From Hevea brasiliensis (Eukaryota > Streptophyta > Magnoliopsida > Malpighiales > Euphorbiaceae), in assembly GCF_030052815.1 (NCBI RefSeq), contig NC_079499.1:104318480-104382479 (forward strand): a DNA stretch of 64,000 nucleotides, given 5' to 3'. Each line of letters starts with the position of its first letter. Position 1 is the first letter of the stretch. Positions 15,347-26,172 of this stretch are shown piece after piece. The notes under the pieces are model-generated. The model made no database searches and was not told the origin of the DNA. It saw nothing but the letters and a program-made list of their open reading frames with translations. A program made the translations under genes and the position numbers.

Positions 15347-18300
15347 ATGGCTCCGGCTTCCACCACCTCCTCATCGGGGGCGGGGGCGGCTCGGCGTCTT
15401 ATTGGCTCTCGCCGGCGAACCGAAGCTACTCCCTTGCCTTCGCCCCCGGACTCACCGCCACCGAAGAAGCTGAAGCCCATGTCGGAGATATTAGCCAAGG
15501 CTAAGTACGCCGTGGTGGAGCCAGCTGACTACAACGACTTGAGCTGCGAGCAATGTGGCTCAGGTGACCGGGCTGACGAGCTACTCTTGTGCGATAAATG
15601 CGATAAGGGATTTCACATGAAATGCGTGAGTCCGATCGTTGTGAGGATCCCGATTGGATCGTGGCTGTGCCCCAAGTGCTCTGGCCAGAGACGAGTAAGA
15701 AGTGGGGGAAAATTCTCTCTCTTTTTTGTTTTTGTTTTCAAATTTCTTTGTTTCTGTTGTATGACTTTAGCAATGACAAATGTGACAATGTGGGTTCATC
15801 ATTTTGTTTTAGGGCTTTCGCAGAAGAAGATAATTGATTTTTTTAGGATTCAGACATGCAATCGTAGGAAAGATAAATGCAGTTATCGTCAAGGTGATTT
15901 TTTTATATTTCTGCTTTTAGCAATTGCTTTTGTGTGTGATTGTTAAATTGATTTTTTTTTTTTTGGTGGTTGTTGAATCATCTTTCAGGCTTGATGCTAT
16001 AAATTTCCACTTGAAGTTATTAATCCGGCCTAGCTGAAAATAACATCTACAACAATAACAATAATGAGGAATCCAATAACATTGAGAAAAGGAGAAGAAG
16101 AGTTAATAAATGAATGAGGAAATGTGGGAATAGTTACATGCATTGATATGGAACATACAATAAAAAAAAAAAGAAAATGGTGGACATAATTAAGCTTGCA
16201 AAACGTGTTGGAGATGCTTTTATGACATTTCATGTATCACATTGTATGATTTGTACCTGTGATGGTAACACTAAACTCTCAGGGAATTAGGCAAAGGGCT
16301 GTTTTTTTTTTTTTATTTTTATTTTTAATTACAATTATGATCACATGCAGACATATATATTATTTGTTGAATGGTTATTAGATTTGTAAATTGTTTCTGT
16401 TGAACTTATTTACTTGCCACAATTTGAAATTTATTTAAGCTCAATTAGTTTAGACTGATAAAGGGTTCCATGGTGTAGTGGTTAGCACTCTGGACTTTGA
16501 ATCCAACAACCTGGGTTCGACTCCTGATGGGACTTTTACTGTTTGCGCCATGCCGGCGCCCGGGTGTGGTGTTAAGTGAGCAAGGGTTCCCACATCATGG
16601 ACGGGTGTGGGTAAAGAAGTTAGTCCATAGGACAGATGGTAGAATAGATAGTGGAACAGAATACAAGATAGACATAGAAAACAATAGAAGATATCATAGA
16701 AAGAGACCAATAAGGAAGGAGCAAGTTAGGAGGAGGATCAGGGTTGGTACTTGGAATGTTGGATCACTTACAGAAAAATTAATGGAGCTTGTGGATACCT
16801 TGGAAAGGAGAAGGGTGAATATTGCTTGCATTCAGGAGACTAAATGGGTAGGAGAGAAAAGTAAGGAAGTGGGTAATTCAGGGTACAAACTGTGATTTAC
16901 CGGAAAGGAGAGAAATAAGAACGGAGTGGGCATAATCATAGACAAGACATTGGAAGATGCAGTAATAGCTGTGAAAAGAGTACGAGATAGAATTATACTA
17001 GTAAAGCTAGTACTAGAAGGAGAAACAATAAATATAGTTAGTGCTTATGCTCCACAAATAGGACTAGACAGTGAGAGTAAACAAAGGTTTTGGGAAAATA
17101 TGAATGATTTAGTACAAAGCATACCGAATGAAGAGAATGTTTTCATTGGTGGAGATTTGAATGAACATGTAGGAAGTGATAGACAAGGTTATGAGAATGT
17201 TCATGGAGGTTTTGGTTTTGAAAGTCGAAATGAGGAGGGAAAAAGCATCATGGATTTTGCTATGGCATACGACCTAATGCTAGCAAATACTTACTTTATA
17301 AAAGAGAGTCACATTTAGTGACTTTCAAAAGTGGGCAACATAGAAGCCAAATCGACTTCCTCTTAACAAGGAAAACAAATAGAGCTTTATGCAAGGATTG
17401 CAAGATCATTCCAGGAGAGGCTTTAACAAGTCAACATCGGTTGGTGGTCTTGGATGTCAAGTTTAGGAACAATTCAAGTAAGATCAGAAGAAATAGTGTA
17501 GCTCGAACAAAGTGGTGAGAGTTCAAAGGAGTAAAGCAAGTGAAGTTCAAAAATGAGCTTTTCGAGTCCGAAGTATGGAAGCTGGATATGGAGGCCAATG
17601 ATATGTGGATACAAATGGCATCAAAGATTAAAAAAGTGGATAGAAAAGTACTTGGAGAGTCTAAAGGACATGGACCACTCTCAAAAGAGAGATGGTGGTG
17701 GAATGAGGAAGTACAAAAGGCAGTGAAGAGAAAAAGAGAATGGTATAAGAAATTACCTAAATGTGATAATAATGAGGCATATGAACAGTACAAAATAGCA
17801 AAGAAAGAGGCAAAAAAGGCAGTTAATCAAGCAAGAGCATAGGCCTTTGAAAAGTTATATGAGAAACTTGGAACTAAAGAAGGAGAGAAAGATATTTATA
17901 GATTAGCAAGGAGGAGAGAAAGGAAATGTCAAGATCTCAATCAAGTTAGGTGCATTAAGGATAAAGAAGGAAAAGTGTTGGTGAAAGATGAGGACATTAA
18001 AGAAAGATGGAGAAATTATTTTAATGATCTCTTTAATAATAGTCAAAATGGTAATAGCGTGAATATAGATTATAGAACAATAGAAAAGAATGTGAATTAT
18101 ACTAGAAGGATTAGATTTTTAGAAGTAAAGGAAGCACTTAAGAGAATGAAAGTGGGTAAAGCCTGTGGACCCGATGAAATACCAATTAAAGTGTGGAAGT
18201 GTTTGGGAGATATGAGAGTGGTATGGTTAACTAAATTATTTAATAAAATTCTAAACTCAAAGAAAATGCCTGATGAATGGAGGAGGAGTAGTATCTTAGT

Positions 18301-21300
18301 ACCTATTTTTAAAAATAAGAGAAACATACAGAGTTGCTCAAACTATAGGGGAATTAAACTCATGAGCCATACTATGAAGTTGTGGGAGAGAGTTGTGGAG
18401 CATGGACTACGTCATGATACTTCTATCTCTCTCAATCAATTTGGTTTCATGCCCGCTCGTTTAACTATGGAAGCGATTTTTCTTATTAGAAGCTTGATGG
18501 AGAAATATAGAGATGTGAAGAAAGATCTGCACATGGTTTTTATTAATTTGGAGAAGGCTTATGATAGTGTTCCAAGAAATGTCTTATGCAATGTGTTAGA
18601 ACAAAAGAGGGTATCTATTAGGTACATACAAGTGTTGAAAGATATGTATAAAGGAGCAACTACTATTGTGCGCACTGTGGGAGGGGACACAAGAGATTTT
18701 TCGATCTCAATTGGATTACACCAAGGATCAGCCATAAGCCCTTACCTTTTTACATTAGTTTTAGATGAATTGACGAAACATATACAAGAGAGTATTCCTT
18801 GGTGCATGATGTTTGCGGATGATATTGTTCTGATAGATCAGACACGAGGAGTCAATAGAAAGCTAGAGCTTTGGACAAGTGCTCTAGAGTCAAAGGGTTT
18901 TAAGTTAAGTAGAACGAAGATAGAATACATGCATTGCAAGTTCAGTGAAGGCCAAACTGGTGATAGGGAAGGAGTTAGTTTGAATGGAGTGGTACTGTCT
19001 CAAAGTAATCACTTTAAATATCTAGGCTCAGTCCTTCAAGTAGATGGGGAATGTGAGGAAGATGTTAGTCATAGGATTAAAGCCAGATGGTTGAAGTGGA
19101 GACGTGCCACAGGAGTTATATATGATCGTAAGATTCCCAATAAGTTGAAAGGAAATTTTACCGTACAGCCATACGACCGGCTATGTTATATGGTAGTAAG
19201 TGTTGGGCACTGAAAGAGTCGTATGCGTCTAAGATAAGAGTTACAGAGATGAGAATGTTAAGGTGAATGAGTGGCCATACTAGACTAGATAAAGTCCGTA
19301 ATGAGAGTATTAGAGAAAAGGTAGGAGTGGTGCCAATTGAAGATAAGTTGAGAGAAGGGAGATTGAGGTGGTTTGATCATGTGAAGCGTAGAAATACGGA
19401 GGCTCCAGTTAGACAAGTAGAGCACATTAGGTTAGAGGATAGAAAGAAAAAAAGGGGTAGACCTAAATTGACTTGGAAGAGAGCAGTACAACATGACCTA
19501 GAAGCATTACACATTTTTGAGGATTTAATCCAAAATCGTTTAGAGTGGAGAAAGCGAATCCATATAGCCGACCCCAAATTTTTGGGATAAATGCTTAGTT
19601 GAGTTGAGTTGAGTTTTTTAGTTTAGACTGATAAAGGTAATTTATGTATTTATCTATTTATTTGATAAGAAAAGAAAATAAGAAATTTTCTTAAAGAAGA
19701 AAGGAGTATAAGGCATCCTCCTAAACTAAGCAACTCTCAAGGGGAACTAATCAAAACAAGTAAAATGAAGTGCCCCCTCCAATCATACCATACAAGAAGG
19801 AGGCTCCTTGTTAAGACCCTGAAGTCAAAACTTGTAAAGATTATTGCTTCATCTGTTAGGCACTGTTTGTTGTAACTGGGCTCCTCACCAAATTGTCCCC
19901 CCATCTTTCTATATTTTCATTATCCTATTGAAGTGGGAAAAATATCTAGGATTTTGGGTTCTTTTATTCTCTTGTTATATCAGGAATAGGGGATTTTCTT
20001 TATTGTAATGGTGTGATATATCAGGGGCTATTCCTATTTCATTTTCTCTTAGCTTGATTCTACATCACCTACATGTGAAGATCTCAATGTCTTATTATTT
20101 GTTTTTTCTTTTTCTTTTCTTTTTTTCTTCTCTTCACCACACCACCACCCCAACCCACCACACAACCACACCCCACCCGGGCCCTCTCTTAATCTGTACA
20201 ACATCAATGTACAATTACGCTTAGCATGAATTTAACAAAAAGTTTGAAATACTGAAGGCAAAGGAATTTCTTTGCTCGTCCATCGCTATCCTAAAGTGCT
20301 TAACTTGGAATAGTACTCAGTGATCCATTCTAGTGTGATTCTGTTAAGAGGATTTCCTTAGGTGGCTGCACTATGTGTTAAGTTGGTGATTCAACCAATA
20401 GCAATTTCTTTAGCATAGAATTCGCTACTGATTATTATAAGGTCTTACCTTCAGATCGCACTTCATAATTAATTACTTTATTAAGGGGTCTTAGAGTAAT
20501 GCTGATCATATGATTTTTTTTTTTCCGGAAACGATGCTGAATATATTATTCAGGATGTATAATAGTCTATCCATTTAACTAGACTAAACACCTTGAAGTT
20601 TCCACTTTTTTTTATCAACAATTATGCTTCATCAGTTACCAATCCTATGGGGCATGTATTCACCCATCCATCTTCCATTCCTTGTTTTGCAATACCTTTT
20701 TTATTAAAGTTCCTGCTTCATAAGTTGGGGAAATTCATGTAAACTAGTGGGGTTATTTGGAAACAGACTTGTATTTGTGTGATAGCATTATCTGTGTGTA
20801 GTGTGTGAAGAAGATTCTAGTCTGATGCTTTGGATATGTACTATTGATATGTGAAAATGGCAGCCAATTTTTTTTAATTTCTAATTTGATCTCAAATGGG
20901 TTGTATTGGGTAGATCAATTTTATTGAAAATGCTGAGAATGATTTAGGAGGAAAGAAATGATAGAAATTTGTCGAACTTTTATTTCCCCATGATCTAGGA
21001 AATGGAATATTCCTGATCTTAGATTCTGATATTTGGGGGAAAAGGGGAACATGACCTCCCACAGACATTGTTTCTACAAGTTATGCATCCACTTAAAAGT
21101 TAAAAGTTTTAGAATCAAAGTTCATCTAGAGGATCTCTAGCATTGCACTCCACATAATTTTGTGTTATAGCTTTCTCTTCTTCCAATGGATCAGGCAAAT
21201 GAAAAATAAGAATATATTAAATTATATCCATTACATTATGGTATACCAAACATTCTCTAAAGTCCTCTAATGGCTGTTAAAAAAAATAGTATATATTATC

Positions 21301-22877
21301 TTGTTCTAAAGTGGGACTTGGATCAATTTGGACAGTCCTACCTGTTAGCTTTTTTGCATGAAGTGGGCCAAGTGGCTTCTCTTAAGACTTTAATCTGCAG
21401 TCTTGCAGTTGCAAGTCCAATGCTTTTACAATTGCACCAAGCAACGGCCCCTTCATGGTACTGATACTTGAATATCTTGATATACTTTTATGACCATGAT
21501 CCTGAAATTATGTTTCTTTGCTCTGTTTTGCCATTTGGATTCCATGCTATCTCAACATAAAATCGTATTATCATTTTTTGGTTTTTGAACATTGTGCCTG
21601 TAGGTTTAAAGGTATGATATTCACTCTTCGCATGCTCTGTTACATTCTTCTCCCATGTATTAGCATTTTTAACAGCAATCATGTTTGTGCCCAAGCATAG
21701 ACTGCTCATTTACTTGAGTATGATTTGTGATATGAAGTTGATGGTTTTATTTGCTTCTGGTTGACTTCAAGACACAAGAAAGCGTCGGAGGCGTTCTGGA
21801 TCATTGGTATATCAAAAGAAAAGGCGGAGACTGTTGCCATTTATTCCATCAGAAGATCCTGCTGAAAGGTCAAAACAAATGGGCACCCTTGCTTCTGCGT
21901 TGATGGCATTACAAATGGAGTTTAGTGATGATCTAACCTACTTGCCTAGCATGGCTTCTAGATCTGCCAATCAGGCAAAATTTGAAGAGGGTGGCATGCA
22001 GGTCTGAAATCAAAAATTCTCTTTTCAACAACATTTTCCCTCAAGAGTTATTTGGTCTCTTACGTTACATGTTAGTTACAATTTATTAGGTTCTTTCTAA
22101 GGAGGATATAGAGACATTGGAACAATGTAGAGCTATGTGTAGAAGAGGCGAATGCCCTCCCCTTGTAGTGGTTTTTGATTCTTGTGAAGGGTACTTACAT
22201 CTTGAACACATTTGCAGCTCTATTGAATTTCATTGTTCAATATTGAGTTGATTCTTATCTGTCTTGTTATGCAGATTTACTGTTGAGGCGGATGGCCAGA
22301 TAAAAGATATGACATTTATAACTGAGTACACAGGCGATGTGGATTATATTAGAAACCGTGAACATGATGACTGTGATAGTATGATGACCCTACTCTTAGC
22401 AAAAGACCCATCTAAAAGTCTTGTCATCTGCCCTGATAAACGTGGAAATGTTGCTCGCTTTATCAATGGCATTAACAATCATACTCCGTAAGCCTTTCTA
22501 ATCTATTCTATTGCTTCTCCATATTCTGACTCAAAAATATTCTTCTGATTAAACCTCCTCATACCTAGGCCTTTATTCAGCTAGATTTCTGTTTGGAAAA
22601 CAAGCTATCCCCCTTTACTTTCAATTATGTTTGATTAATTGTGTCAAGATTGTGTTAGAATTAAGAAATATTAAGTCTATCATCCACAAAGCTTAAAATA
22701 TATCCAATTTTGTGCAGGGATGGTAAGAAGAAGCAGAATTGTAAATGTGTGAGATACAGTGTAAATGGTGAATGCCGGGTATTTTTGGTTGCTACTCGTG
22801 ATATTGCTAAAGGAGAGAGGCTATACTATGATTATAATGGATATGAGCATGAATATCCTACTCAACATTTTGTCTGA
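15347..22877 (+). CDS. ATXR5: Histone H3K27 monomethyltransferase, ATXR5-type (PHD + PIP box + SET)
   Basis: The enzyme places H3K27me1 at replication and helps keep heterochromatin silent. Exons are 15347-15701, 15813-15893, 21772-22001, 22090-22190, 22275-22487 and 22718-22877, giving 379 residues. The PHD finger lies at residues 67-111 (CEQCGSGDRADELLLCDKC to WLCPKC). A PCNA-interacting box QKKIIDFF follows at 122-129. The C-terminal SET domain contains GGMQVLSKEDIETLEQC, ITEYTGDVDYI, RFINGINNHTP and the final YYDYNGYEHEYPTQHFV. The stretch AKYAVVEPADYNDLSCEQC marks ATXR5 rather than ATXR6, which lacks it. The Ser/Ala/Arg-rich N-terminus fits the dual plastid and nuclear targeting described for ATXR5. 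Intron 2 is 5.9 kb because of a LINE insertion. Intron 1 (111 bases) uses a weak GTGGGG donor, chosen because it restores the conserved RRVRRLSQKK junction. The GTAAGA donor at 15695 is stronger but would break the frame. Confidence 0.93.
16464..16535 (+). tRNA. tRNA-Gln(UUG)-like sequence forming the 5' end of the LINE (pseudo-tRNA)
   Basis: The 72 bases fold as a cloverleaf. Acceptor strands GGTTCCA and TGGGACT pair along all seven positions with two G-U pairs. The anticodon loop is CTTTGAA, anticodon TTG (glutamine), and the T-loop is TTCGACT. There is one mismatch at the end of the anticodon stem and one in the T-stem, so it is probably not a working tRNA. The internal promoter is well kept: A box TGGTGTAGTGG (16471-16481) and a perfect B box GGTTCGACTCC (16514-16524). 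It begins exactly at the insertion boundary of the LINE, so it moved with it. Confidence 0.7.
16465..19617 (+). mobile_element. RTE-clade LINE with tRNA-Gln head, in ATXR5 intron 2
   Basis: The 3,153-base insertion is flanked by a perfect 20-base target duplication, ttagtttagactgataaagg, at 16445-16464 and 19618-19637. It encodes an AP-type endonuclease (GTWNVGSLT, IACIQETKWVG, GGDLNEHVG) and a reverse transcriptase (YRGIKLMSHTMKLWERV, then FADDIVLID). The C-terminal region runs from GHTRLDKVRNESIREK to KRGRPKLTW. It ends in short GTTGA tandem repeats instead of poly(A), typical of RTE-type LINEs. Orientation is the same as ATXR5. The coding region is dead: see the pseudogene entry. Confidence 0.9.
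16497..19590 (+). pseudogene. LINE endonuclease-reverse transcriptase ORF, inactivated
   Basis: One long reading frame is broken by several lesions. These are a TGA at 16893-16895, a one-base frameshift near 17300, a TGA at 17516-17518, a TAG at 17840-17842, a frameshift near 19150-19190 and a TGA at 19264-19266. Reading frames on both sides of each stop continue the same protein. The three TGA stops stand where the family would be expected to have tryptophan, which suggests G-to-A decay after insertion. Endonuclease motifs occupy about 16740-17480 and reverse transcriptase about 18100-18900. The catalytic Asp pair in FADD is intact. Confidence 0.85.
19638..21771. other. Remainder of ATXR5 intron 2 downstream of the LINE
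   Basis: No supported coding sequence or RNA gene. It has mixed composition, with a pyrimidine/ACC-rich stretch near 20100-20180. It ends with the acceptor TTCAAG before exon 3 at 21772. Short open frames here are random. Confidence 0.4.
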
Positions 22878-25800
22878 GAAACTTATAGATAGTTGTCTGA
22901 TAGTTCGACAGAACTAGTATTTGGATCCTCATAGATGCTTTCTCATCGGCATATAATTTCACAGCTTAATCAATGTTGTTGCGGAGTTGAAAAAATCTCT
23001 TCTAATGTACTCTTTGGCCTTTTACAGTAATTTATGTAGAGCTACCTGTCATGAGGCCATGAGAAAATTTAGAGGAGGCAAGTAAGGTTTCCCTTAGAAT
23101 TTAGACATGAAATTTTGATATCCTAGAAATATTTTTAGGAAAAAGAATCCTTTTGTAATACAGATTTCAATTGAAATCTTTTCTTTTACTGGGTGACTCT
23201 CATTGCTCTGCTTTTGTTTAATTCATAATTTGGTCGTCTCTTACAGAAATCTCATGAAGATATTAAAATTTCGTCCACTTGCTCCCTAACACATCTAAGA
23301 ATTTTGATCTTTAAATTGGAAATATGACTAACATTTTATTGTTGTTTGTTTCTATTGAACTTATATTTGAGGTGTTCTCCCTTGTTCTTGTTGGAAAAAA
23401 TAGAATTCCATGGATTTTGACCCATGGACATGCATAAACCCATAAACCCTTGCTTGAATCCCTGATAGGGGCATAATCACATTGAAAATGGATTATACTT
23501 ATAATTTCATAGCCTAAGTATTCCTGGTTTACAGATAACTCACACAGAATTTCTCCAAGAAAGATATAGAAAGAGAAAGGACCTTAAGTAGATAGCTTAA
23601 GTGACATATTTCATAGAATCTTGCTCCTTCACCTTCTTGATTTTGATTTTCTTGGGTCAAGGTCACACATGGAAGTAGGAGAAAAATTCACATTATGCAG
23701 TCTTTTTTTATCAGTTGAGATTGGTTTTTCTCTTTTATTTGATTAAGAGTTATGTACTCTTTAGGGTCCTTTTTTCATACTGACATTGTAACCTTCGCTA
23801 TTGTGCAGTAATTCCATATCCACTGATATGGACCTAGACCAGGTTGGCCCATCATGGGTGAACCAGATTTATTCCAACAGTTATGTTTTTAATGTTCTAG
23901 ATTCTTCCCTTGGAATCCAGGAGATGTATCATTTTCTTTTCATTTCAGTTTCTAATCTATGATCTACTTTCACAAAAATAGTCTCAAGATATAATGCTTA
24001 GCCATGGGGTAGATTCAAAGGCATTCTTTAAAGCTGCAAAGTTAAATAATTAACTGGAAGCTCTGGGACATGTGAGCTGCTCTGTGCATCATGTTGCTGC
24101 CACAGCTCGAATTTACCGGACAGTCATGTCGATGGTTTGGAACTTGTGTTTGCCTTCCATGCACAAGGAGCTTATGTTACCTGTTCAAAAGGATTAGTTA
24201 TGCTGCTGCATCTACCCTTATCACTGGCCCAGTCAAGGTATTGAAACTTACTCTTTATTAATAGGCATTGGCGTTTCAATTCTTTCAATGTATCTGCTCA
24301 AGAATATGGATCTTTGGTACTTAAACTTGATTAGCAGCACTGTTTTTGAGATGGATGAGATAATTTACTTATTTTGAAGGAGGTTGTAGTTGGAGGTGGT
24401 TCCAATTGATGAGACAATAGGTAAATGCTGCTTTTTACTTCACTATAGTATTGCAGTAAGAATTCATTATTTGTATCAGAATATTTTTTTTCTTAGTTGG
24501 AAGAAAAGCTTTTAGCTTGATCAATCCTCTTTTTATACTCGAGAAACCATATATATGTGACATCATCATATTTTCTTTGATGATCATGGAGAAAATGTCA
24601 ATTGCAGATTACTTTTCCTGGAGGAAAAAGGAAGGAGATAGAAGGACCTTTCTTTAAAGTTAGGTGCTTCCTAGGGTGAATATCGAGGATGTTTATTGAC
24701 ATGGTAAAGTTTTTTAATAACATTGCATTACTCCAACAAAGCTATAGTACAAATTCTGAAATGTCTGAAAATGTTCTCATTTTCTAGCATAGAATTTGCT
24801 TATTGATAAGAACGGTCTGTGAGACACCATGGATCAGTATCAATGATCTTGGCCACATCGTTCTGCATTTGCATTTTTCTTTTCCAAAAGCTCTGATGCT
24901 TAGATAAAAGATGTTTTATTCCAAATGAGGAATATCATTTACAATAAATCCTTAATCAGATGTTATTTTCTTTTCAGGTTCTTAAGATTTAAGTTGTGCA
25001 TCCAAAGCTGTTGTTTAAATGACGCCATTGCTTTTGTTGCTTCTGTTGCTTCTGTAGTGAATGCAAAGATTACTTCTGGAAGCTGGTCTTAGATTTCTGG
25101 GCAATTAAAGGTGATGACAGCTACAGATCTGTGCAGTTAAAGCAACTGCAATACTTGTACATGAATTGAATTATGTATGCTTTGTTTTTAGGGGGTACTG
25201 CATGCTTTGTTCATATAATGTCAAGCTGAGCATCTGCTTCACTTCTACCATTCCTGTTGGCATAATTGAGTCGATTGATTATCTAATGTCACTTTAAAAA
25301 TATTCCTTTTGTAAATTTTGGTGTATGATCTAATCGTAATCCTTCTTGTGTGAGAACATATATTATTTCTGGGCAACTTACAAAATGACTAGTGAGATAT
25401 GATTGTAATTATGGCTTACTCTTCACTTTTTTAATTTTAATTTTAATTTTTTTGGGTTCAATTCCATTAATTAATTAGTCCATCTATCAAAAGTCCCTCA
25501 ATTTGTCAACTTTGGTATTAGAATTTTAATTGTTTCAAACTAAAAAGAGAGTAATTTATAATTAACCAAAATTTAAAGTCATTTTATAAATTATAATTCT
25601 TTTAATGAAAAATAATATATATTTTTCTATTTTTAAAGAAAATTGTATTCATGATTTTTAGTAAAAATAAAATGAGTGATAATTTATTTAATTGATATTA
25701 GGAGAGGAAGTGATATGTATATATTAAAATGCACAATTTACAACTGAGATGGTGAATTTGAAGATGAAAAAAAAAAAAAAGAAAATAAATAAAAATCGGA

Positions 25801-26172
25801 AAGGGGTGTAGGTGCGGTGTCAGGTTATGTGAAGTGGTTTTACTTTTATGTGTATCATCCATGTCCTCGAAAGGCCAAATGCATGATTACATCTGTCGGT
25901 GGCCACCGCTACAACCTTTGCCCCACCTTAAATTTCACATTTTTTTTATTTTTTATAAATAAAAAATGAATATCATAATAATAATAATAATAATAATAAT
26001 AAATCCAAAAATCAGTACTATTATCACGTAAGCATGTAAAATAAAGGAGCCTGAGATTGAAAATTTTTCAGTCAATCACTTTAACACTTAAATTAAAAAA
26101 TTATGGATTAATAATGAAAAATAAAAAAAATAATACAGTAATAATTTAGATAATATTTACATACTTAATTTT
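22878..26172. other. Intergenic region between ATXR5 and the Ty3/Gypsy element
   Basis: The first few hundred bases are the ATXR5 3' region. From 23200 to 25400 the composition is gene-like (about 35-40% GC) but every frame is broken and no protein family is recognisable, so it could hold a non-coding transcript or an old pseudogene. From 25400 on it is AT-rich, with an (AAT)n run near 25977-26001 just before the retrotransposon. Confidence 0.35.

Noticed and set aside
15695..15700. Stronger GTAAGA donor for ATXR5 exon 1
   Set aside because: It leaves phase 0, while the only good acceptor at 15813 needs phase 1; using it would shift the frame before the PCNA box.
16464..16535. A free-standing functional tRNA-Gln gene
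   Set aside because: It is inside the target duplications of the LINE, has mismatches in the anticodon and T stems and lacks a clear terminator right after the 3' end, so it is better read as the LINE head.
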